From: Mycobacterium sp.
GTDB taxonomy: Bacteria; Actinomycetota; Actinomycetes; Mycobacteriales; Mycobacteriaceae
Assembly (NCBI RefSeq): GCF_019247635.1
Contig: NZ_JAFBAR010000004.1
Coordinates: 62,001 to 126,000, forward strand
Length of the DNA: 64,000 nucleotides
Direction of reading: 5' to 3'
Below the pieces are notes generated by a model. It made no database searches. It was not told the origin of the DNA and saw nothing but the letters and a program-made list of their open reading frames with translations. Position 1 is the first letter of the stretch, and each line of letters starts with the position of its first letter. This document shows positions 60,555 through 64,000 of this stretch, piece by piece. Both the position numbers and the translations under genes were made by a program.

Positions 60555-60621
60555 TCTGCTGGACCCGGGGATCGGTACCCGTAGCAGCTTCACCCAGCGA
60601 GGACTCGGAGGAATTCATCCC

Positions 60622-61566
60622 ATGCGCGTCGTGTCGTTCGGCTTCCAGACCTGGGGGTTCAAGACCCTGCAGGCGCTGATCGAGTTGGACCACGATGTCG
60701 TGCTCGCGGTCACCCATCCGGTCAGCGAACAGTCCTACAAGGCGATCTGGTCGGCGCCCGTGGAGCGGCTGGCGAGCGAACATGGCATTCCGGTGCATCT
60801 CACGGACCGGGTCGACGCCGAGACCATCGACCTGGTCAAGCGCGCCGAGCCCGACGTCATCGTCGTCAACAGCTGGTACACCTGGATGCCGCCGGAGCTG
60901 TACAACCTGCCGCCGCACGGCACGCTGAACCTGCACGACTCCCTGCTGCCGAAGTTCACCGGGTTTTCCCCCGTCTTGTGGGCCCTGATCAGCGGCGAGA
61001 CCGAGTTCGGGCTGACCATCCATCGGATGGACGACGGCCTGGACACCGGGGACATTCTGATCCAGCGTTCGCTGCCCATCGGTCCCACGGACACCGGCAC
61101 CGAGCTGGTGCTGCGGGGGATGGAGCTGATTCCGGACGCGCTGCGGGATGCGTTGAGCGCGTTGGAGTCTGGGGCAGCGATCTGGCGGCCGCAGAACAAG
61201 GCCGAGCGCACCTACTTCCACAAGCGTTCGCAGCGCGACAGTTTGATCGACTGGAGCTGGCCCGCCGAGGACCTCGAGCGTTTCGTGCGCGCGCTGTCCG
61301 ATCCGTATCCGCGGCCTTTCACGTGCTATCGGGGCGAACGGATCGAGGTGCTCGAGGCGCGGGTTTCCGAGGCCCGGTACGGCGGTACGCCCGGACGGGT
61401 CATCGTGCAGGAAGGTGGCGGCGCGGTGGTGTGCGGTCCCGAAGCGTTTCGCGGCGGCAACCGGGGTTTGGTGATCACCCGGCTGCGGGCCGCCGACGGG
61501 GCCGAGCGCGACGGGGACGAGTTCTTTGCCCACGGCGGCTACCTGGAGAGCAACGGAGCGCGGTGA
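60622..61566 (+). CDS. Formyltransferase of siderophore assembly (FxbA-like)
   Basis: 314 residues with GGAGG upstream. It is a methionyl-tRNA/GAR-formyltransferase fold: the catalytic Asn-His block L-N-L-H-D-S-L-L-P with F-T-G-F-S-P-V, and the Asp loop R-M-D-D-G-L-D-T-G-D-I, followed by a C-terminal OB-like domain. It uses 10-formyl-tetrahydrofolate. Its stop overlaps the NRPS start (GTGA), and an IdeR-type box lies upstream. This matches fxbA, which formylates hydroxyornithine for exochelin in M. smegmatis. It is not expected to be the housekeeping fmt, which lies beside def elsewhere. Confidence 0.85.
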   Translation: MRVVSFGFQTWGFKTLQALIELDHDVVLAVTHPVSEQSYKAIWSAPVERLASEHGIPVHLTDRVDAETIDLVKRAEPDVIVVNSWYTWMPPELYNLPPHGTLNLHDSLLPKFTGFSPVLWALISGETEFGLTIHRMDDGLDTGDILIQRSLPIGPTDTGTELVLRGMELIPDALRDALSALESGAAIWRPQNKAERTYFHKRSQRDSLIDWSWPAEDLERFVRALSDPYPRPFTCYRGERIEVLEARVSEARYGGTPGRVIVQEGGGAVVCGPEAFRGGNRGLVITRLRAADGAERDGDEFFAHGGYLESNGAR

Positions 61567-64000
61567 GCATGGCAGACGATGTCAGGACGTTGCAGGAACG
61601 GCGCCGTGAATTGCTGCGTCGACGGATCGCTGAAAGCGGCCTGGCCGCAGGGCAATCTGGTGAAAGGCGGAGTCTGCGTGCGGGTGAACGGTACCCGCTG
61701 TCGGCGGGCCAGCGCCGAATGTGGTTTCTGCAGACGATGGACTCGACCGACACCACGCTGAACATCTGCGTCGCCTACCAACTCACGGGAGCCCTGGACG
61801 AGGCCCGGTTGCGTGCGGCCTTCCATGACGTCGTTGCGCGCCACGCGATTCTACGCACTACCTACGGGGTGGACACCGAGGGCGAACCATACCAGGTGTG
61901 CTACGATCCGGTCGAGATCGATTGGTGCGTAGTCGATTTAGCCGACAGCCAAATCGAGGACGTGGCGCGGCACGAGTTCGGCAGAACATTCGATCTCGAA
62001 GCCGACCTGCCGCTGCGGGGAAGGCTGATACGCACCGGCGCAGGCGAATTCGTGCTGTTGCTCGTGGTGCACCACATCTGTTGGGACGACGACTCGTGGG
62101 CCGTGTTCGCCGACGAGCTCAGCGCCGCGTACAACGGTCGCCGACCGAGCGGTGCGCCGCCGCAGTATGTCGCCGTCGAGGTCCTGGAAACATTGGGTGC
62201 CCCAGCCGAACCCACCATGTCCGACGTCGGCTACTGGGCGGAGACGTTGCGGCCGTCGCCAGAACCATTGCAGCTTCCCGGATCGGCCGCAGCACGCCCC
62301 TCCCGGGCGGCGCAACGCCGGACCCGGACGCTGCCGGCCGAGCTGGTCGCCCGAGTCGAGGAGTGTGCACGCGAGCACTCCGCCTCGCCGTTCATGGTTT
62401 TGCTGGCTGCCTTCGGTGTGCTCGTGCGCCGCTATACCGGCGCAACGGATTTCCTGATCTCGGTTCCGGTCACCGGGCGCCGGGCCGCCGCCGAGGGTGC
62501 CATCGGGTATTTCGGCAACACACTGCTGGTGCGGATGACCGCGGGCTCGCACGACACGTTCGACTCGTTCGTCGACGCGGTGCGTGAAACCTGTTTGGCC
62601 GGCTTTGCCCACCAGTCCGTCGGCATCGATCGGGTGGTGCGTGAAGTGAACCCGGAGCGTATGGGCCATGACGGCATGGCCCAGCTTGTCCGGCTTGGCT
62701 TCAGCATGCGCAAGAGCGCGGGCGGATTCGCATTGGACGGCGTCACGGTGCGACAACTCGGGTTGGGCGCGGTCACCGCGCACCTGCCGCTCTCCCTTGC
62801 GGTCGTGCTCGATCCGGACGGTGCGTTCGTCGAGTTCGAGTTCCAAACCGACGTGCTGGACGGTGCGCTGGTTGACCAGATGCTGGCGCACTACGTGCAG
62901 TTGTTGGACCACGCGCTGGCGCAGCCGCAACGGCGTCTCACCAGTCTGGACCTGCTGGGCCCGGGCGAGCGAGATGCCGTATTGGCGCAATCGCATGGTG
63001 AACTCGTCCCGACGTCGGCCACCACGATGGTCGCGGTGCTCGAAGCGGCGGCTGGCCGCACTCCGGATGCGGTCGCGCTGGTTTCCGAGCAGGCCGAGCT
63101 GACCTACGCCGAGTTGCATCGCCGCGCTAATCGGTTGGCGCGCTGGCTGATCGGGCGGGGGTTCGGCCCCGACGACATCGTCGGCCTGCGCATGACTACG
63201 TCGGTCGAGTTTCTCGTCGCGATGCTCGGCGTGCTGAAGGCCGGCGCGGCCTACCTGCCGATCGACCCGGCCTACCCGGAGGAGCGCATCGAATACCTCG
63301 TCACCGACGCCCGCCCGCAAGCGGTTTTCGGTCTGCAGGATCTCGAGGCCGCAGAACGCGACGCCGCATCGTTGTCGGACACCCAGATCGGCGACTGCGA
63401 CCGCCGAAGCCCTTTGCTTCCCGAGCATCTGGCGTATGTCATCTACACGTCGGGCTCCACCGGCCAGCCCAAGGGCGTGGCCGTCGCGCACCACGCGATC
63501 GCCGAGCACATCGACGGTTTTATCGCCGAGTGGAGCATGACCGCGCAGGACCGGTTGTTGCAATCGTCGTCGGTGAGCTTCGATGCATCTCTGCTGGACA
63601 TCTTCGTCACGCTGTCGCTCGGCGCGCGGTTGATCGTTCCCAAACCGGATGCGTTCAGCGATATTCCGTATGTCGCCGATCTGATCAGCCGGCACGGAGT
63701 GACCGTGCTGCACATGGTGCCCTCCATGCTCAGCACCCTGCTGCTGCTCCCACAGGTCAGCCAATGGCGGCAGTTGCGCCACGTGCCGGTCGGCGGGGAA
63801 GCGCTGCGCGGCGAAGTGGCCGACGAGTTCGCGGGCTACTTCGACGCCGAGTTGCGCAATCACTACGGCCCGACCGAGGCCGTGGTGTGCTCGACGCATA
63901 TGCCGGTGGCCGGGTCACACGGGGCGCGGGTGGTGCCCATCGGCGTGCCGAACCGCAACGTCTACGCGTACGTGCTTGACGAGGAGTTGCAACCGGTGCC
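61563..64000 (+). CDS. Nonribosomal peptide synthetase, N-terminal part (C-A...)
   Basis: The first ~812 residues of an NRPS cut by the right edge. It starts at GTG 61563 inside the formyltransferase stop; ATG 61569 is an alternative. A condensation domain (about 44-480) begins Y-P-L-S-A-G-Q-R-R-M-W-F and has the active site H-H-I-C-W-D-D (170-176), where the usual final Gly is Asp. An adenylation domain starts near 500: A3 motif Y-T-S-G-S-T-G-Q-P-K-G (about 628), F-D-A-S (673), and A5 N-H-Y-G-P-T-E. A starting C domain and the coupled formyltransferase suggest an exochelin-type synthetase, but MbtE is possible because the rest is outside. Confidence 0.88.
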   Translation, partial: MSMADDVRTLQERRRELLRRRIAESGLAAGQSGERRSLRAGERYPLSAGQRRMWFLQTMDSTDTTLNICVAYQLTGALDEARLRAAFHDVVARHAILRTTYGVDTEGEPYQVCYDPVEIDWCVVDLADSQIEDVARHEFGRTFDLEADLPLRGRLIRTGAGEFVLLLVVHHICWDDDSWAVFADELSAAYNGRRPSGAPPQYVAVEVLETLGAPAEPTMSDVGYWAETLRPSPEPLQLPGSAAARPSRAAQRRTRTLPAELVARVEECAREHSASPFMVLLAAFGVLVRRYTGATDFLISVPVTGRRAAAEGAIGYFGNTLLVRMTAGSHDTFDSFVDAVRETCLAGFAHQSVGIDRVVREVNPERMGHDGMAQLVRLGFSMRKSAGGFALDGVTVRQLGLGAVTAHLPLSLAVVLDPDGAFVEFEFQTDVLDGALVDQMLAHYVQLLDHALAQPQRRLTSLDLLGPGERDAVLAQSHGELVPTSATTMVAVLEAAAGRTPDAVALVSEQAELTYAELHRRANRLARWLIGRGFGPDDIVGLRMTTSVEFLVAMLGVLKAGAAYLPIDPAYPEERIEYLVTDARPQAVFGLQDLEAAERDAASLSDTQIGDCDRRSPLLPEHLAYVIYTSGSTGQPKGVAVAHHAIAEHIDGFIAEWSMTAQDRLLQSSSVSFDASLLDIFVTLSLGARLIVPKPDAFSDIPYVADLISRHGVTVLHMVPSMLSTLLLLPQVSQWRQLRHVPVGGEALRGEVADEFAGYFDAELRNHYGPTEAVVCSTHMPVAGSHGARVVPIGVPNRNVYAYVLDEELQPV

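Noticed and set aside
61938..63899. 653-codon minus-strand frame opposite the NRPS
   Set aside because: The plus strand carries ordered condensation and adenylation motifs; the minus frame has only low-complexity basic sequence.

Overview
The window is chromosomal DNA of a Mycobacterium. It is GC-rich, carries a PE_PGRS gene, MmpS/MmpL, a mycobactin (mbt) locus and IdeR-type iron boxes, and its gene order largely follows the M. tuberculosis block from nadD to the mbt genes. The PE_PGRS gene points to a slow grower outside the M. avium complex. I cannot name the species. Both edges cut genes: a von Willebrand A protein on the left and a nonribosomal peptide synthetase on the right.

Layout. 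0-6.9 kb: VWA protein end, a PE_PGRS protein with a C-terminal aspartic protease domain, a methyltransferase, then the tightly coupled run nadD-rsfS-gpgP-octT-degV (NAD synthesis, ribosome silencing, methylglucose lipopolysaccharide precursors). 6.9-13.9 kb: a reverse-strand block of mmpL, mmpS, a DapB-like oxidoreductase and two acyl-CoA dehydrogenases, placed where M. tuberculosis has eis. 14-28.2 kb: comEA-comEC-holA, rpsT, a three-gene ATP-grasp/alpha-E/transglutaminase operon, a CBS protein, a PemK-like protein, lepA, a GH15 trehalase, an FAD monooxygenase and a small membrane protein.

28.2-38.5 kb is a sulfur-assimilation region. subI-cysT-cysW-cysA (sulfate import) runs forward. nirA-cysH-cbiX (sulfite reductase, APS reductase, siroheme chelatase) runs in reverse. 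Each operon is preceded by a short, cysteine-rich, probably leaderless leader ORF (28327-28401 and 37072-37164) that fits cysteine-responsive attenuation. A DUF222/HNH gene sits between the operons and hemW follows. 38.5-41.2 kb holds two tandem SbtA-type bicarbonate transporter paralogues.

41.8-64 kb is a rearranged siderophore region. mbtI (salicylate synthase) is separated from mbtA by about 9 kb. That stretch holds an MFS transporter, three small or uncharacterised membrane proteins, an LLM oxidoreductase, a membrane protein/metal-dependent hydrolase pair, a TetR regulator and an ERG2/sigma-1-receptor-like gene coupled to mbtA. Then come mbtG-mbtH (forward), mbtD-mbtC-thioesterase (reverse), and a formyltransferase translationally coupled to an NRPS (forward). 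The last pair resembles exochelin (fxb) logic rather than mycobactin logic. Three candidate IdeR boxes lie at mbtI, between mbtA and mbtG, and between the thioesterase and the formyltransferase. mbtB, mbtE and mbtF are not seen inside the window.
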